A stretch of DNA of 64,000 nt from Pelagibacteraceae bacterium AG-447-E22 (GCA_003212295.1 QCQC01000001.1:23989-87988); one strand, 5' to 3'; counted from the first letter of the stretch, positions 30,790 through 42,024 are shown. Numbers and translations: made by a program. The notes: generated by a model from the sequence alone, not told the origin.

Positions 30790-31666
30790 TTAATGTTTTT
30801 GAGGTAATAATTTTTTTCTTATAAATTTCTCTTCTAAAAATTATCAAAGTAGAGATAATTACTAAAAATGCACCAATTAATGTTTTAATTGTTGGAATCT
30901 CATCCCAAATAAAATAACCAAAAATTATTGCAAAAACTAACGCAAGATATTTCAGCGGGGTTACAAGAGAAACTTCTGAGTATTTGTACGATTGACTTAA
31001 CCATAAATTTGCAACTCCACCAAAAATACCAATCAATGATAATAAGACTAGATGATTAAAATTGGGCATTACCCAACCTTTGGGAATAGTAAAAAAGCTT
31101 AAAATTGTTATAGATAAAGAAAAATAAAAAGAGATCAACCAAACTGGTTCTGTTGTGGAGAGCTGCCTGATTGTAATTGCCACATAAGATAAGCCCAAAC
31201 AAAAAATTATAGGAAAAATATAATAAATATTTAGCTCGCTTATACCTGGTTCTGTTATAATTAAGATTCCAATAAAACCAACTACAACAGCTAACCATCT
31301 GAAAATTCCAACTTTTTCATTAAGTAAAAATATAGAAAAAATAGTTGTAAAAATTGGTGCCGCAAAAGATATGCTTACAACAGTTGCAAGAGGTAATTTG
31401 CGTAAAGCAATAAAAATCGCAATTAATGCAATCAATCCAGATGCACATCTTAAAAAGTGTAAGCCCGGTCTTTTTGTTTGATAAAAATTATGTAATCGTT
31501 CTTTTGGGATAATGAAAAAATAAAAAATAATACCAAAAAAACCTCTAAAAAATAGTACCTGTCCTAATGGATAATCTATTGACCATTTTACAATAACATC
31601 CATCAATGAAAACGCGCAGATGGACATAAACATGTACAAAAAACCTAATTGATTTTTACTAAGCAT
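30782..31666 (-). CDS. DMT superfamily (EamA) transporter
   Basis: 10-TM EamA pattern, 'SFAAPIFTTIFSIFLLNEKV'. Confidence 0.9.
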   Translation of the reverse strand: MLSKNQLGFLYMFMSICAFSLMDVIVKWSIDYPLGQVLFFRGFFGIIFYFFIIPKERLHNFYQTKRPGLHFLRCASGLIALIAIFIALRKLPLATVVSISFAAPIFTTIFSIFLLNEKVGIFRWLAVVVGFIGILIITEPGISELNIYYIFPIIFCLGLSYVAITIRQLSTTEPVWLISFYFSLSITILSFFTIPKGWVMPNFNHLVLLSLIGIFGGVANLWLSQSYKYSEVSLVTPLKYLALVFAIIFGYFIWDEIPTIKTLIGAFLVIISTLIIFRREIYKKKIITSKTLND

Positions 31667-31701
31667 ATGAATAATTTGTAGATTAATTTAAATCATAATC
31701 A

Positions 31702-32145
31702 ATGGAAATAGCAGTTTTAGCACTTGGATGTTTTTGGGGACCAGAAATTAAATTTAGTAAAATTAATGGAATTATTAAAACAGAAGTTGGTTATTGTGGA
31801 GGTAATAGCTCTACTACAACTTATAAAGAAGTTTGTGCAGGTGATACAAATCATGCTGAAGTTGTAAAACTTGATTTTGATGAAAAAATTATAACATATG
31901 AAAAAATTTTAAAGACTTTCTTTCAAATTCATGATCCAACTACATTAAACTCCCAGGGACCAGATTTTGGAACTCAATATAGGAGTGAAATATTTTATAT
32001 TAACGATAACCAAAAAAAAATAGCTGAAAAAGTTTTAAAAGATACTAACGAAAGATTATCAGGTAGGGTTGTTACTAAAATTTCGTTATTGAAGAATTAT
32101 TGTCCAGCTGAAGAATATCATCAAAAATATTTAGAAAAAAGATAA
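31702..32145 (+). CDS. msrA: Peptide-methionine (S)-S-oxide reductase
   Basis: 'ALGCFWGPEIKFSKINGIIKTEVGYCGG', 'HDPTTLNSQGPDFGTQYRSEIFY'. Confidence 0.93.
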   Translation: MEIAVLALGCFWGPEIKFSKINGIIKTEVGYCGGNSSTTTYKEVCAGDTNHAEVVKLDFDEKIITYEKILKTFFQIHDPTTLNSQGPDFGTQYRSEIFYINDNQKKIAEKVLKDTNERLSGRVVTKISLLKNYCPAEEYHQKYLEKR

Positions 32146-32146
32146 G

Positions 32147-32962
32147 ATGTCATTAGTAGAAACTGATTGGTTAGAAAGAAATATTAATTCTGTAAAAATT
32201 ATAGACTGTTCATGGCATATGCCACAAACAAAAAGAAATGGTTTAGAGGAATATAAAAGTCAACATATTTCTAATTCAATTTTTTTTGACTTAGATGCCA
32301 ATTCTAAAAAAAATATTAATTTACCACACATGTTGGTTGATCAAAATGATTGGGAAAGAATTGTATCTAATATGGGAATAAATAATGAGGATAAAATAGT
32401 CATCTATGATAATTCAGATGTGATTAGTTCATGTCGATGTTGGTTTAATTTTATTTATTTTGGTCATAATCCTAAATTAGTTCATGTCTTAAATGGTGGA
32501 CTTAAAAAATGGATAAAAGAAAATAAAAAAGTTACCAATGAAGTATCAAATATTAAAACCTCTAAATATAAAAGTTTTAAAAAAAAAGAACTTGTTAAAA
32601 ATAAAGAACAAATTGATCTAAATATTGATGAACAACATTTCAAAGTAATAGATGCAAGGAACAAAGAGAGATTTGAAGGGAAAGTTCCAGAGCCTAGAAA
32701 AGGTTTAAGAAGTGGCAGTATAAAAAACTCTTTTTGTTTACCTTTCAATCTTTGTTTAAGTGAAGATAAAACATTTAAGAGTAAAAAGGATCTTGAACTT
32801 GTTTTTCAAACTTGTTTAAAAAATATAAATGAAAAAAATATAGTTTTTTCATGTGGTTCTGGAGTTACCGCGTGTGTTTTGGCACTAGCTTATTCTTTAA
32901 TAAATGATAAATATCATCCTTGTATTTATGACGGCTCTTGGGCTGAATACGGTTTAATTTAA
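32147..32962 (+). CDS. sseA: Sulfurtransferase (3-mercaptopyruvate sulfurtransferase-like)
   Basis: Two rhodanese domains; 'VFSCGSGVTACVLALA' active-site Cys loop. Confidence 0.9.
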   Translation: MSLVETDWLERNINSVKIIDCSWHMPQTKRNGLEEYKSQHISNSIFFDLDANSKKNINLPHMLVDQNDWERIVSNMGINNEDKIVIYDNSDVISSCRCWFNFIYFGHNPKLVHVLNGGLKKWIKENKKVTNEVSNIKTSKYKSFKKKELVKNKEQIDLNIDEQHFKVIDARNKERFEGKVPEPRKGLRSGSIKNSFCLPFNLCLSEDKTFKSKKDLELVFQTCLKNINEKNIVFSCGSGVTACVLALAYSLINDKYHPCIYDGSWAEYGLI

Positions 32963-32969
32963 ATAAAAT

Positions 32970-33839
32970 ATGAAAAGATCTACAAAAACTATTTCAATAA
33001 TATTGGTGTTTTTTCTAATCATAGCAATTGTTATTATTGGAAGAACAATGGTTGGAAATCATTTTAAAAAAAAATTTAGTAAAATACCCCCACCAGGAAT
33101 TATAATTACAGAAGTCGTTAAAAAAGAATTTTCAGAAAAAATTGATACTTTTGGTACTGCAATCTCAAAAAAATCAGAAACATTTAAAATTAAAAAAGAT
33201 GATCTCATCGAAGATTTAAAATTGAAAAATTTTGTTAAAAAAGGAGAAATTTTAATAAAATTAAAGAGTGGTAATATTATAGCTCCATTTAGTGGGGTTC
33301 TTGGATACACGGGACTTACAGAAGATATATTGGTATCTAAGAATATATTTATAATTACACTAGATGATAACTCAACTATTTACTCAGATATAAAAATTCC
33401 TGAAAATTACTCTGCATCAATAAAAAAAGGTCTGCCAGTTGAAGTAAGATTATCTAGTTTTAAAGATAAAGTTTTTTTTGGAAAAATAGATTTTATTTCT
33501 AGTAGAATAAATGCAGATACAAGAAGTTTACTATCTCGTATAAAAGTTAAAAATACAGAATTAGAATTAATTTCGGGATCTTTGTTAGAAGTAAGCGTAA
33601 AATTCAATCTAAGAAATTCATTAAGTGTACCTGATACAAGTGTAATGGTAGAGGGAGATAAATCATTTGTTTATAAGGTTGATAACGAGAATATTGCTAA
33701 TAAAACTGAGGTTAAGACTGGTATTAGAAGTAATAAACAGATTGAGATAATCTCCGGTCTTAATGAGGGGGATATTATCGTAGCTGAAGGTTTAAAAAAA
33801 GTACGACCTCAAGGAAAGATAAAACCAATAAATAGATGA
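32970..33839 (+). CDS. RND efflux periplasmic adaptor (membrane fusion protein), short
   Basis: N-terminal TM; lipoyl halves '...KKGEILIKL' and 'IIAPFSGVLGYTGLTEDILVSKN'; overlaps RND permease gene. Confidence 0.88.
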   Translation: MKRSTKTISIILVFFLIIAIVIIGRTMVGNHFKKKFSKIPPPGIIITEVVKKEFSEKIDTFGTAISKKSETFKIKKDDLIEDLKLKNFVKKGEILIKLKSGNIIAPFSGVLGYTGLTEDILVSKNIFIITLDDNSTIYSDIKIPENYSASIKKGLPVEVRLSSFKDKVFFGKIDFISSRINADTRSLLSRIKVKNTELELISGSLLEVSVKFNLRNSLSVPDTSVMVEGDKSFVYKVDNENIANKTEVKTGIRSNKQIEIISGLNEGDIIVAEGLKKVRPQGKIKPINR

Positions 33840-36800
33840 TCATTACCGAATTAAGCATAAAAAGACCAGCTGTATCTTGGGTTATGTCTCTTATACTTAT
33901 TATTTTTGGTTTATTTGTATTTTGGAAATTGCCAGTGAGGGAACTACCAAATGGTATTCAACCACCTGTTGTTCAAATTCAAATAAATTATAAATCAGCC
34001 TCTGCATCAATAGTAGATCAAGAAGTAACCCAAGTTGTTGAAGATGTAATTGGTGGTGCTGAGGGAATAAAAAATATAGACTCTAAGTCTGAAAATGGAA
34101 GAAGCACAATAAATGTTGAATTCGAAACTAGCATTGATTTAGATAATGCAGCTAACGACATAAGAGAAAGAGTTGCAAGAGTTGTAGATAATTTACCTTC
34201 TGAGTCTGATCCTCCTCAAATACTAAAAAGAGCAGCAGGATTTACCACTACTATGTGGCTATCTTTATCATCATCTACTTGGAGTGACCTCGAGCTAGGA
34301 GATTATGCAGAGAGATATTTAGTTGATCAGTTTTCGAGTATCAAAAACGTTGGAAGAATATTAGTTGGTGGATTGAGAGAATTGAGTATCAGAGTTTGGG
34401 TTGATCCAATTAAACTCGCTGCCAATGATCTTACTATAAAAGAAGTTGAATTAGCTATGCGAGGAGAAAATATAAGTCTCCCAGCAGGAACTCTTGAGGC
34501 AAATAATATTGATCTTACACTTAATTTAGATAAATCATATAATGATATAAATTCTATTAAACAACTTCCAATTAAAAAAACTGGTAATAAAGTTACTTTA
34601 TTATCTGATATTGCTAATATTGAATTTGGTCCTGTTTCTGAAAAAACACTATTTAAATCTCAAACTAAAGATCAAGTAAACTTGAAAACAGTCGGTATTG
34701 GGATTTATGCAAGAAGTGGAGCATCAACAGTTGAACTTTCCCATGATATTAAAAAGAAAATTATTGAAGTTAAAAAAACACTACCAGATGGATTAGATTT
34801 AAGAATTTCTTTTAATAGGGCAAATTATGTAGAAGCTGCTATTGAAGAAGTTTATAAAACTCTAATTATAGCATTTATTTTAGTTGTATTAATAATCTAT
34901 TTATTCCTAGGAAATCTTAAAGCTGTAATTGTGCCAGCTATTGCTTTACCAGTAAGTTTAATTGCATCCTTTTTAGGTCTTTATATTTTTGGACTATCAA
35001 TAAATATTTTTGTGCTATTAAGTTTCATTTTAGCTATTGGAATTATTACTGATGACTCAGTAATAATGACTGATGCAATATATAGAAGAATAGAAAATGG
35101 TGAATCCCCACTTGTTGCTGCATATAAAGGTTCTAAACAAATCTCATTTGCAATTATAGCGACTACACTAATTTTAGTAGCAGTTTTTTTACCATTAATT
35201 TTTATCGAAGGTATCTCTGGAACATTATTTAGAGAAACAGCAATAGCATTATCATTTTCAATTGTTGTATCTTCTTTTGTGGCATTAACTTTATCCCCTA
35301 TGCTTGCAAGTAAATTTTTAACTAAAAAAATATCTAAAAAAGTTTTGATTAAAAAATTTGAAAATATTTTTTTAGATTTTGCTACTTTTTATAAAGAAAC
35401 TTTGGAAATTATTGTTTACAAAACTAAAACTATAAGTTTTTTTATCATTTTAATTGTTATTTCGTCAGTAACATTGTTTAGTTTCTCAAAAAAGGAACTT
35501 CTGCCTCAAGAAGATCGTGGTGCATATTTAATAATTGGATTTACTGATGAAGGAAGTTCATTTGAATATACTCAGGAACAAGCTCAAAAAGTTGAATCGA
35601 GATTAATACCACTCTTACAAGCTGAGGATAGCCCATATTCTAGATTTATAATGAGAGTCCCAGGTTTTGGAAGCTCTGCAAATTCATATAATAGTTTTAT
35701 TATTATTGCGTTGTTGGATGATTGGAAAAATAGGAAAAAAGGGCAACAGGTAGTTTTAAGAGAGGCAATAAGTAAAATTGTTACCTTGCCTCAGGCAGTA
35801 GCTTTTCCAATATCCCCTCAATCAATAAGAGTCTCAAATTATAATAAACCAGTTCAAATGGTTATTTATGGAAATACTTATGAAGAGCTTGAAGAAATTC
35901 AATCAAAAGTAATTAGAAAACTTAGATCAAATAAAAGTCTTTCAAGGATAGAGTCAGATTATAATCGAAATAAACCAGAGGTAAAATTATTAATCAATAA
36001 AATGAAATCTAAAGATTTAGGTGTTTCCACAAAATCAATAGGTGAAACTCTAGAAACTCTTTATGGAGGAAAAAAAATTACAACATTCAACAAATTAGGA
36101 AAAGAATATCCAATTATCGTTCAACAGTATTTGTCTGATAGAAGGAATAAAGAAGGAATATCAAAAATATTTGTACGATCTGAAACTAATGGAAAACTTA
36201 TTTCTTTAGCAAATCTAGTTAGTTTTAAAGAAGAAGGAGCTGCAAAAGAACTTTCTAGATATAACCGTCAAAGAGCAGTAACTATTTCTGCTAATATAAG
36301 TGAAAATTATACTCTAACTGAAGCAATTGATTTTTTTGAAGATGTTATGAAAAATTTGGCACCTGAAAACCAAATTACCTGGAAAGGTAAGTCTGAAGAG
36401 ATAAAAGAGACTAGCAATGAATTATTTATAATTTTTGCCTTAGCATTGCTCACTGCATATTTGGTAATGGCAGCAACATTTAACTCTTTTATTCACCCAT
36501 TTATAATTATTTTAACAGTGCCATTGGCAATTTTTGGTGGATTGGTATTTATTTTATTTCTCAATAGCTCTGTAAATATTTTTTCTCAAATTGCACTTAT
36601 TATACTGATAGGTATTTCAACAAAAAACAGTATTTTAATTGTAGATTATGCAAATCAAATTAGAACTACTGGAAAAAATATAGAATCCGCTGTCAAAGAA
36701 GCCTGCGCTGTAAGGTTTAGACCAATTATAATGACATCATTAAGTACAATGATCGCGATGTTACCACTGGTAATAGGAAATATTGGTCCTGGTGCTGGTG

Positions 36801-36964
36801 AAGGTTCCAGACTCGCTGTAGGATCAACTATTTTAGGAGGAATGATTATTTCAACTTTCTTTACTTTATATGTGACTCCATCAATGTATTTAGCTTTAGC
36901 TAAAAATACAAAAAGAATTGATGCTATAGATTTAGAGCTTAAAAAAGAATTATTTAAAAAATAA
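33836..36964 (+). CDS. RND efflux inner-membrane permease (AcrB family)
   Basis: 1042 aa, 'MIITELSIKRPAVSWVMSLILIIFGLFVFWKLPVRELP', TM4-like 'GIITDDSVIMTDAIYRR'. Confidence 0.96.
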   Translation: MIITELSIKRPAVSWVMSLILIIFGLFVFWKLPVRELPNGIQPPVVQIQINYKSASASIVDQEVTQVVEDVIGGAEGIKNIDSKSENGRSTINVEFETSIDLDNAANDIRERVARVVDNLPSESDPPQILKRAAGFTTTMWLSLSSSTWSDLELGDYAERYLVDQFSSIKNVGRILVGGLRELSIRVWVDPIKLAANDLTIKEVELAMRGENISLPAGTLEANNIDLTLNLDKSYNDINSIKQLPIKKTGNKVTLLSDIANIEFGPVSEKTLFKSQTKDQVNLKTVGIGIYARSGASTVELSHDIKKKIIEVKKTLPDGLDLRISFNRANYVEAAIEEVYKTLIIAFILVVLIIYLFLGNLKAVIVPAIALPVSLIASFLGLYIFGLSINIFVLLSFILAIGIITDDSVIMTDAIYRRIENGESPLVAAYKGSKQISFAIIATTLILVAVFLPLIFIEGISGTLFRETAIALSFSIVVSSFVALTLSPMLASKFLTKKISKKVLIKKFENIFLDFATFYKETLEIIVYKTKTISFFIILIVISSVTLFSFSKKELLPQEDRGAYLIIGFTDEGSSFEYTQEQAQKVESRLIPLLQAEDSPYSRFIMRVPGFGSSANSYNSFIIIALLDDWKNRKKGQQVVLREAISKIVTLPQAVAFPISPQSIRVSNYNKPVQMVIYGNTYEELEEIQSKVIRKLRSNKSLSRIESDYNRNKPEVKLLINKMKSKDLGVSTKSIGETLETLYGGKKITTFNKLGKEYPIIVQQYLSDRRNKEGISKIFVRSETNGKLISLANLVSFKEEGAAKELSRYNRQRAVTISANISENYTLTEAIDFFEDVMKNLAPENQITWKGKSEEIKETSNELFIIFALALLTAYLVMAATFNSFIHPFIIILTVPLAIFGGLVFILFLNSSVNIFSQIALIILIGISTKNSILIVDYANQIRTTGKNIESAVKEACAVRFRPIIMTSLSTMIAMLPLVIGNIGPGAGEGSRLAVGSTILGGMIISTFFTLYVTPSMYLALAKNTKRIDAIDLELKKELFKK

Positions 36965-37553
36965 TATATTTATTTTTATTCAGAGAGTTTTTACATTTAG
37001 ATAGTTGTTTTTTGTAAATATGAGATTGTTTTTCAACTTTTTTTGCTAAGTTTATTACTTTTTTATTTTTCCTATAATATTTAAAATTTCCCCAACCCTC
37101 ATGATAAGCAAGGTATTGTTTAAAAGCATCCTTTTTTGAAATTTTTAAAATAGACTCTGTTTTATTTGTATACCATCCAATAAAATCAACACTATCTTTA
37201 AATCTTGCCCTGGTAGCTAATGTGTTGCCTGTTTCCTTTTTATATTGCTCCCATGTTCCTTTTACTGCTTGTGAATAACCAAATGAACTTGATGGTCTCT
37301 TAAAAGGTATTACCTTAAATAATTTTTGTCTTGGTGGTTTGGCCAACCAATCAAAGTCGGACTCCATTTTAATTATTGCTAATTGAACATAAATTGGTGT
37401 GCCCCACTTTTTTTCAACATTTTTAGTATGTTTATACCAAAGATATCTCTCATTAAATATCAAACAGCTATTGGCTGTATTGGAGGGTATTGAGGAACAT
37501 CCAATTAATAAAAAAAAAAATAAAATTATTAATTTATTTTTTAAAAAACCCAT
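36954..37553 (-). CDS. Lytic transglycosylase-like (SLT domain) lipoprotein
   Basis: Lipobox 'LIGCSS'; 'AIIKMESDFDWLAKPP...SSFGYSQAVKGTWEQYKKETGN'. Confidence 0.8.
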   Translation of the reverse strand: MGFLKNKLIILFFFLLIGCSSIPSNTANSCLIFNERYLWYKHTKNVEKKWGTPIYVQLAIIKMESDFDWLAKPPRQKLFKVIPFKRPSSSFGYSQAVKGTWEQYKKETGNTLATRARFKDSVDFIGWYTNKTESILKISKKDAFKQYLAYHEGWGNFKYYRKNKKVINLAKKVEKQSHIYKKQLSKCKNSLNKNKYIIF

Positions 37554-37929
37554 ATTTATTTATCAGATTCTGAATCAAAATTACAATAATCACACCCAAT
37601 AAATTTCCAAATAAATCACGCCACTGAAAACTTCTATCGGGTATTATTAAATGAAATAATTCAAGAATAATAGATAGTACAATCAAATAAATCTTAACAA
37701 TCTTGATTTGACTAGACTTGTCATAACTAAAAAAACCGATGACTGATAAAAAAATAAATGCATAAAAATGATTTGATGATATGACAAAATCTGGGGTTAT
37801 TTGAGGTTGTATTTTTTTGTCATTATAGAGAAACCAGCCTATCAAGCTGCCTGGAAAAAGATATAAAAAAATCAAAGAAAAATTTATAAAGTAAAAAATT
37901 ATTTTATAATTAGAAAAAAATTTTATCAT
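37534..37929 (-). CDS. VanZ-like membrane protein
   Basis: 'LYLFPGSLIGWFLYNDKKIQPQ', 'LELFHLIIPDRSFQWRDLFGNLLGVIIV'. Confidence 0.75.
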   Translation of the reverse strand: MIKFFSNYKIIFYFINFSLIFLYLFPGSLIGWFLYNDKKIQPQITPDFVISSNHFYAFIFLSVIGFFSYDKSSQIKIVKIYLIVLSIILELFHLIIPDRSFQWRDLFGNLLGVIIVILIQNLINKYGFFKK

Positions 37930-37975
37930 TTTAATTATATGGTTTTATTTATAAATTTATTCTAGAAATAACAAT

Positions 37976-38689
37976 ATGAGTTTTTTAATTTTAGTAAGAC
38001 ATGGCCAAAGTCTTTGGAATCTTGAAAAAAAGTTCACTGGTTGGGTAGATGTTGATCTTACAGATAATGGTAAATTAGAGGCAAAAAAAGCTGGTCATCT
38101 GATCAAAGAAAGCAATATTGATATAAATTTTTATTATTCCTCTCTTCAATTACGTGCAAATAATACTCTAAAAATAATACAAAAAACTCTGAAAGATGAA
38201 AAAGATTTTGTTAAAGCTTGGCAACTAAATGAGCGACACTACGGGGCTTTCACCGGATTAAATAAAATTGAAATGGCTGAAAAAATTGGTGAAAAAAAAG
38301 TCTTTGAATTTCGTAGATCTTGGGATGCTAAACCTGAGCCTCTTGATAAAAAAAACCCATATCACCCCATAAATATTGAAACCTATAAAGGTGTGCCCAA
38401 AAAAATGATACCTGATACGGAGTCCTTAAAAGACACTTATGAAAGAGTTCTAGGATATTTTGAGCAAGAAATTAAAAATAAATTAAAAACTAAAAATGTT
38501 TTAATTTCAGCTCATGGAAATTCAATTAGAGCTTTATGTAAAAATTTATTCAATTTAGATAATGATCAAATTTCCAATTTGGAAATTCCAACAGGTAATC
38601 CTTTGGTTTTAGAATTCGATTTTGAATTTAAGATAATTAGATGTGAATATCTTGATAAACAAAGGGCTAAAAATCTTGTAATTTTTTAA
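37976..38689 (+). CDS. gpmA: 2,3-bisphosphoglycerate-dependent phosphoglycerate mutase
   Basis: 'LVRHGQSLWNLEKKFTGWVDVDLTDNG', 'NERHYGAFTGLNK'. Confidence 0.96.
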   Translation: MSFLILVRHGQSLWNLEKKFTGWVDVDLTDNGKLEAKKAGHLIKESNIDINFYYSSLQLRANNTLKIIQKTLKDEKDFVKAWQLNERHYGAFTGLNKIEMAEKIGEKKVFEFRRSWDAKPEPLDKKNPYHPINIETYKGVPKKMIPDTESLKDTYERVLGYFEQEIKNKLKTKNVLISAHGNSIRALCKNLFNLDNDQISNLEIPTGNPLVLEFDFEFKIIRCEYLDKQRAKNLVIF

Positions 38690-39377
38690 AAATTTCTAAA
38701 TTTGTTAAATGGAAAAATTTATTAGAACTTTCAAAACCATTTAATTCACTTTTTTTAATTAATGTATTCCAAATTTCAGACACGGGGAAATTTGTAACTT
38801 TAAATCCATCAAATAAACTTTTATTTAAAATTTGACATCCAATGTAAATAAAATCATTTTTGTCTCTCTTTTTTAGCAAATTATCTCTCAATTCAAAATC
38901 TCCTTTAAGATTTCTATCAAAACTTAAATCTTTATTTACTAGTAAAAGAATATTATCTAATTTTTTTGAAAAATATAAATTTTCCATCAAATTAATTTCA
39001 TTAATATAATTATCTTGCCAAAGTGTATCAGGATTAAAAATTATAAAATCATTATCTTGAGAATAATTGATCATATTTAAAATTCCTCCCCCAGTATTCA
39101 AAATTTTTTTTCCATCATCAATGATTTGAATATCAATCGAAAAATTTTTCATTTTAATAAATTCAGAGATCTGTTTACCTAGGTGAAAAGTATTTATAAG
39201 AATTTTCTTTGCCCCTAATTTTGTAATCATGTTTATACAGTTCTCTAACATGGTAATTTTTTTTAATTGAAGAAGTGGTTTTGGAGTATCTAAAGTTAAT
39301 GGATTTAATCTTTTACCAAATCCAGCACACAAAATTAAAGCAGTATTAATTTTCATATGTTTTTTTAAAATTTTCAT
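38667..39377 (-). CDS. Sugar-1-phosphate nucleotidyltransferase (MurU-like)
   Basis: 'ALILCAGFGKRLNPLTLDTPKPLLQL'; next to AmgK-like kinase. Confidence 0.85.
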   Translation of the reverse strand: MKILKKHMKINTALILCAGFGKRLNPLTLDTPKPLLQLKKITMLENCINMITKLGAKKILINTFHLGKQISEFIKMKNFSIDIQIIDDGKKILNTGGGILNMINYSQDNDFIIFNPDTLWQDNYINEINLMENLYFSKKLDNILLLVNKDLSFDRNLKGDFELRDNLLKKRDKNDFIYIGCQILNKSLFDGFKVTNFPVSEIWNTLIKKSELNGFESSNKFFHLTNLEIFKKLQDF

Positions 39378-40293
39378 TCAATAAATTTTTTAAATCCTGG
39401 AACCCAGAATTTTTACTTATTCTCATATCAATTAATTTCCACGCGTGTGGTATTAATTTTAGGTAATTTTTTTTACCATCTCTTAACGATAATCGAGTGA
39501 ATATTCCGATAATCTTAAGGTTTCTCAAGATTGATAATATCTCAAAATCATTTTTAAATTTGTGAATATTCAAATTTTTTTCTTTTTTTAAATATATATT
39601 ATAAATTCTATCTTTGAACTTTTCCGATGTTTTAAATCTTACATCATCTATTAGAGATGCTAAATCATAGGCTTTGTTTCCTATAAGAGCATCTTGACTA
39701 TCGATTACACCTATTTGTTTATTTACATACATTAAATTTGAGACATGAAAATCTCTATGTACAAAAACATTATTTTTTAATTTAATTTGTAATACTAGTT
39801 TTTTTACTATTTTTCTAAATTTTTTGGAAAACTTTTTAAGTTTAGATTTTGGTAATTTTTTTTTTCCATACCAATTACAAAATAAACTTGCCTCTTCAAT
39901 CAGTATTTTTCTGTCATATTTTGGTATTACATAATTTTTGTTTTTGAAATTTTTAATGCTTTTATTCTTAATAAGCTGTATTTTATGAAGTTGATTAATA
40001 ATTTTTTTAAAATATTTTATTCTATTTGCATTTTTATTTTTTAAAATTTTATAAATTGTCTCATTTCCAAAATCTTCAATTTCAATAAAGCCTTCATTGT
40101 AGTTTTCAGCATATAACTTAGGAGCTAAAATTTTATTTTTATTCAAAATTTTGTTAATCGCATCATAGACAACTAAATTTTTTAACTTTTCTTTTTTAGC
40201 AATAACTAAAATGGAATTGTAACCATTATTTTTTTTTCTGAAAAACTTTCTAAAAGATGCATCTCCTTTAATTTCTTTCAAATTTTTCATCAA
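39346..40293 (-). CDS. Aminoglycoside phosphotransferase-family kinase (AmgK-like)
   Basis: 'FVHRDFHVSNLMYVNKQIGVIDSQDALIGNKAYDLASLIDD'. Confidence 0.85.
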   Translation of the reverse strand: MMKNLKEIKGDASFRKFFRKKNNGYNSILVIAKKEKLKNLVVYDAINKILNKNKILAPKLYAENYNEGFIEIEDFGNETIYKILKNKNANRIKYFKKIINQLHKIQLIKNKSIKNFKNKNYVIPKYDRKILIEEASLFCNWYGKKKLPKSKLKKFSKKFRKIVKKLVLQIKLKNNVFVHRDFHVSNLMYVNKQIGVIDSQDALIGNKAYDLASLIDDVRFKTSEKFKDRIYNIYLKKEKNLNIHKFKNDFEILSILRNLKIIGIFTRLSLRDGKKNYLKLIPHAWKLIDMRISKNSGFQDLKNLLNENFKKTYEN

Positions 40294-40298
40294 TAAAA

Positions 40299-40754
40299 TT
40301 ACAATTTTAGCCCTTTAATTTGAACAGATCTTTTTTGATGATCTTTTCCATACTCAAAATTTAATTCTATCAAATTTTTAGGTTTAGTATTAATTATTTC
40401 TGGCCATTCTATTAATGTAATAATGTTTGAACTACCATTGAATAAGTTTAAAGACATAGCTTCACTTTCTGATTTGAGCCTAAATAGATCGTAATGGTTT
40501 ATTTTGATATTCTTTATTTGATACTCATTACATAAATTAAATGTAGGACTTGGAACTTCAGTCAATCTTAATTTATTTTCTTTTTGAAAACCATTAATTA
40601 GGTGTCTTACAAAAGTCGTTTTTCCAACTCCTATTTCACCGTATAAAAAAACTATATAACCAGATTTAATTTTTTTTAAAAATTTATGAGCAAAATCCTC
40701 TGTTTTTTTTTCTGAAGATATATCTATTTTATCACTACTAATAGCGGTAAGCAT
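40299..40754 (-). CDS. tsaE: tRNA threonylcarbamoyladenosine biosynthesis ATPase TsaE
   Basis: '[18 protein letters not shown]', '[12 protein letters not shown]', 'HYDLFRL'; later Met chosen as start. Confidence 0.92.
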   Translation of the reverse strand: MLTAISSDKIDISSEKKTEDFAHKFLKKIKSGYIVFLYGEIGVGKTTFVRHLINGFQKENKLRLTEVPSPTFNLCNEYQIKNIKINHYDLFRLKSESEAMSLNLFNGSSNIITLIEWPEIINTKPKNLIELNFEYGKDHQKRSVQIKGLKL

Positions 40755-42024
40755 TAGGTTTGAACGGACCTTCAACACCCACACTAATATAGTCCGCTTG
40801 TTCTTTAGATAGTTTTGTTAATTTTGCACCAACTTTTTTTAGATGTAGAGTGGCAACTTTTTCGTCTAAATGTTTTGGTAATACATAAACTTTATTTTCA
40901 TAATTTTTATGATTATTCCAAAGTTCTATTTGTGCAATAACTTGATTTGTAAATGATGCACTCATCACAAAGCTAGGATGTCCTGTAGCACAACCTAAAT
41001 TCACTAGTCTACCCTCTGCTAAAAGAATAATTCTTTTTTTACTTGGAAGTTCAATTTCATGAACTTGAGGTTTTACTTCACTCCATTTATAATTTTTTAA
41101 TGCTTCAACTTGAATTTCATTATCAAAATGGCCAATGTTACATAAAATTGCTCTATCTTTCATATTTCTCATATGATCTGCAGTAACAATATCTTTATTT
41201 CCAGTTGCCGTGACAACAATATCAGCATTGCTTATAGCTTCATCCATTAAAACTACCTCATACCCTTCCATCGCAGCTTGCAATGCACAAATTGGATCTG
41301 CTTCTGTTACTAAAACTCTTGCACCGCTTTGTCTAAGTGAAGCAGCACTTCCTTTTCCCACATCTCCAAAACCAGCAACAATAGCTACTTTACCCGACAT
41401 CATGACGTCTGTAGCTCTTCTAATTCCATCAACTAAACTTTCTCTACATCCATATAAATTATCAAATTTTGATTTTGTAACAGAGTCATTAACATTGATT
41501 GCTGGAATCATTAATGATTTATTTTTTTCCATTTTATTTAAAGCTTTTATTCCAGTAGTTGTTTCTTCAGAAACTCCTTTTACATCCTTTAAAAGATCTT
41601 TGTATTCATTATGCATTACCGCTGTTAGGTCTCCACCATCGTCCAATAGCATATTTGGTTTCCAATTTTTTTTTCCAACAATCGTTTGTTTTATACACCA
41701 TAGATATTCCTCTTCAGTCTCACCTTTCCAGGCATAAACTGGTATACCGGCTTTTGCTATTGCTGCAGCAGCATGATCTTGAGTTGAAAATATATTACAG
41801 GAAGACCATCTTACGTCAGCACCTAAATCTTTTAATGTTTCAATCAAAACAGCTGTCTGAATAGTCATGTGCAAACATCCAATTATTTTTGCTCCTTTTA
41901 ATGGTTGTTTGCCTTTGTATTCTTCTCTTAATGCCATTAAACCTGGCATTTCACTTTCGGCTATTGAAATTTCTTTTCGACCAAATTCTGCTTGAGAAAT
42001 ATCTTTTACTTTAAAATCATCCAT
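40738..42024 (-). CDS. ahcY: Adenosylhomocysteinase
   Basis: '[18 protein letters not shown]', '[33 protein letters not shown]', C-terminal '[10 protein letters not shown]'. Confidence 0.98.
   Translation of the reverse strand: MDDFKVKDISQAEFGRKEISIAESEMPGLMALREEYKGKQPLKGAKIIGCLHMTIQTAVLIETLKDLGADVRWSSCNIFSTQDHAAAAIAKAGIPVYAWKGETEEEYLWCIKQTIVGKKNWKPNMLLDDGGDLTAVMHNEYKDLLKDVKGVSEETTTGIKALNKMEKNKSLMIPAINVNDSVTKSKFDNLYGCRESLVDGIRRATDVMMSGKVAIVAGFGDVGKGSAASLRQSGARVLVTEADPICALQAAMEGYEVVLMDEAISNADIVVTATGNKDIVTADHMRNMKDRAILCNIGHFDNEIQVEALKNYKWSEVKPQVHEIELPSKKRIILLAEGRLVNLGCATGHPSFVMSASFTNQVIAQIELWNNHKNYENKVYVLPKHLDEKVATLHLKKVGAKLTKLSKEQADYISVGVEGPFKPNAYRY

Noticed and set aside
41210-41864. ORFs of 175 and 101 aa on + strand over ahcY
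   Set aside because: Antisense to a clearly coding, conserved AhcY; overlapping frames, no family resemblance.
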